DNA from: Novosphingobium sp. Chol11
GTDB taxonomy: Bacteria > Pseudomonadota > Alphaproteobacteria > Sphingomonadales > Sphingomonadaceae
Direction: 5' to 3'
Assembly: GCA_945906105.1 (NCBI GenBank)
Contig: CAMDQO010000025.1
Coordinates: forward strand, 1-42,662
DNA: 42,662 bases
Shown here: piece after piece, positions 41,908 to 42,662 of the stretch
Position numbering within the stretch: position 1 is the first letter of the stretch
Layout of the letters: every line of letters starts with the position of its first letter
Position numbers and translations under genes: made by a program
Notes under the pieces: generated by a model
Told to the model about the DNA's origin: nothing
The model's database searches: none
Seen by the model: the letters and a program-made list of their open reading frames with translations, nothing else

Positions 41908-42662
41908 CCATTTACTGGCTGCTTTTTGGCTATGCCGCGATCATGGCGCTGGCCTATCCGGTGGATACAGGGCGGCATCCGGCGGGCATGGGGCGCAGCT
42001 TCGCGTTGATCGCCTTTGTCCTGTTCTATGTTCTCATCGGCGCGCTGCGGCATGAGACAGGCGGTGACTGGGAAACCTATCAGGGAATGTACAGCGATAT
42101 GCAGAGCGATACGCTCAGCTATGCGCTGACTGCCACCGATCCGATGTTCGGTGCTCTCAACTGGATTTCCGCGCAGTTTGGCCTGGGGATCTACCTTGTC
42201 AACGGGGTCTGCTGCCTGATTCTGGGAACCGGAACCGTGCTCGCCGCAACACGTATGCGTGAGCCTTGGTTGGCGATCCTGATCGCCGTTCCCTATCTGC
42301 TCATCGTTGTCGGCATGGGCTATGTCCGGCAGGGTGCGGCGATCGGCCTGATGCTGATGGCTCTGGCCCAGCTTGACCGCTCGCGGCCCTTGGTGACGAT
42401 AATTTATCTGATTCTGGCGACCGGCTTTCATTCCAGCGCGGCCTTGATTTCCCCGCTGTTCGCCTGGTCGCTGGTCAGCAAGAACAAGCTGCTGGCCGTG
42501 GTGCTGATGATTGTCGGCTCGCTGGCTTTTTCTATCGTACTCGCACCGCGGCTTGATACCTTCGAGGCGGGCTATCTGGATGCCGAATACGATTCAGGCG
42601 GTGCTGCCGCGCGTATCCTGATGAGCGTGGTGCCGTCTGTGCTGGTGCTGGCGCGCTGGCGC
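41904..42662 (+). CDS. EpsG-like polysaccharide polymerase, cut by the window edge
   Basis: An open frame starts at ATG 41904 (ATGA overlap with the upstream stop) and continues through the end, giving 253 codons without a stop. The protein is very hydrophobic with about six or seven predicted membrane helices so far. It has the EpsG/Wzy-like loop ALRHETGGDWETYQGMY after the second helix and GYVRQGAAIGLMLMAL later. EpsG-family proteins act as repeat-unit polymerases. It is the only polymerase candidate in the window, and the C-terminus is missing. Confidence 0.8.
   Translation, partial: MTIYWLLFGYAAIMALAYPVDTGRHPAGMGRSFALIAFVLFYVLIGALRHETGGDWETYQGMYSDMQSDTLSYALTATDPMFGALNWISAQFGLGIYLVNGVCCLILGTGTVLAATRMREPWLAILIAVPYLLIVVGMGYVRQGAAIGLMLMALAQLDRSRPLVTIIYLILATGFHSSAALISPLFAWSLVSKNKLLAVVLMIVGSLAFSIVLAPRLDTFEAGYLDAEYDSGGAAARILMSVVPSVLVLARWR

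Overview
The window is about 42.7 kb of GC-rich DNA (roughly 62% by eye) from an alphaproteobacterium, most likely a sphingomonad (Sphingomonadales). The reasons are the DUF1192 and TrcR/DUF1013 proteins, a bactofilin next to an M23 peptidase, the block nadD-rsfS-rlmH-envC-ctpA, abundant REP-like palindromes of kinds I associate with sphingomonad genomes, and candidate CcrM (GANTC) methylation sites. The genus cannot be fixed from the sequence alone. No tRNA, rRNA or CRISPR array was seen.

Positions 1-6413 hold the 3' tail of an IS3-family transposase, then a minus-strand block. Reading in the direction of transcription this is ruvA, a ParD/ParE-type toxin-antitoxin pair, a ParA-type ATPase and ruvB; the last four genes overlap by 4-8 bp. 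So the two Holliday-junction genes are separated by a TA module and a ParA gene. After a REP pair come clpA and a DUF1192 gene, also on the minus strand. Positions 6625-10848 (plus strand) carry a quinone oxidoreductase, a glutathione S-transferase, the regulator TrcR and a long-chain acyl-CoA ligase whose start lies inside a palindromic operator candidate.

Positions 11084-12602 (minus strand) encode an M23 peptidase and a bactofilin, a cell-shape pair. They are divergent from proA, and between them lies a dense, regularly spaced cluster of GANTC sites. Positions 12818-19940 (plus strand) form a tightly packed housekeeping run: proA, nadD, rsfS, rlmH, envC-like, ctpA, dsbB, coq7 and a small secreted protein. 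It covers proline and NAD synthesis, ribosome maturation, cell separation, periplasmic proteolysis, disulfide formation and ubiquinone synthesis.

From 19990 to the end is a surface polysaccharide locus (capsule, exopolysaccharide or O-antigen). Sugar-nucleotide genes: wecB and wecC (UDP-ManNAcA), UDP-glucuronate 4-epimerase (UDP-GalA), a WbpO/TviB-type dehydrogenase (an N-acetylhexosaminuronate), rfbCBDA (dTDP-rhamnose), a second RmlD-like reductase and UDP-xylose synthase. Assembly genes: an initiating polyprenyl-phosphate sugar transferase, three GT4-like glycosyltransferases, a Wzx flippase and an EpsG-like polymerase that runs off the right edge. Modification genes: an asparagine-synthetase-like amidotransferase, probably amidating uronic acids, and three methyltransferases. 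This is consistent with a Wzx/Wzy-type pathway making an acidic, amidated and possibly methylated heteropolysaccharide. The locus is a mosaic of plus and minus blocks interrupted by inverted repeats and a long AT-richer gap holding a 25-residue membrane peptide.

I found no single unmistakable new system. The most interesting signals are the TA-ParA insertion between ruvA and ruvB, the phased GANTC cluster at the bactofilin/proA divergent promoter, the in-frame 12-bp tandem repeat inside asnB, and the overlooked microprotein.
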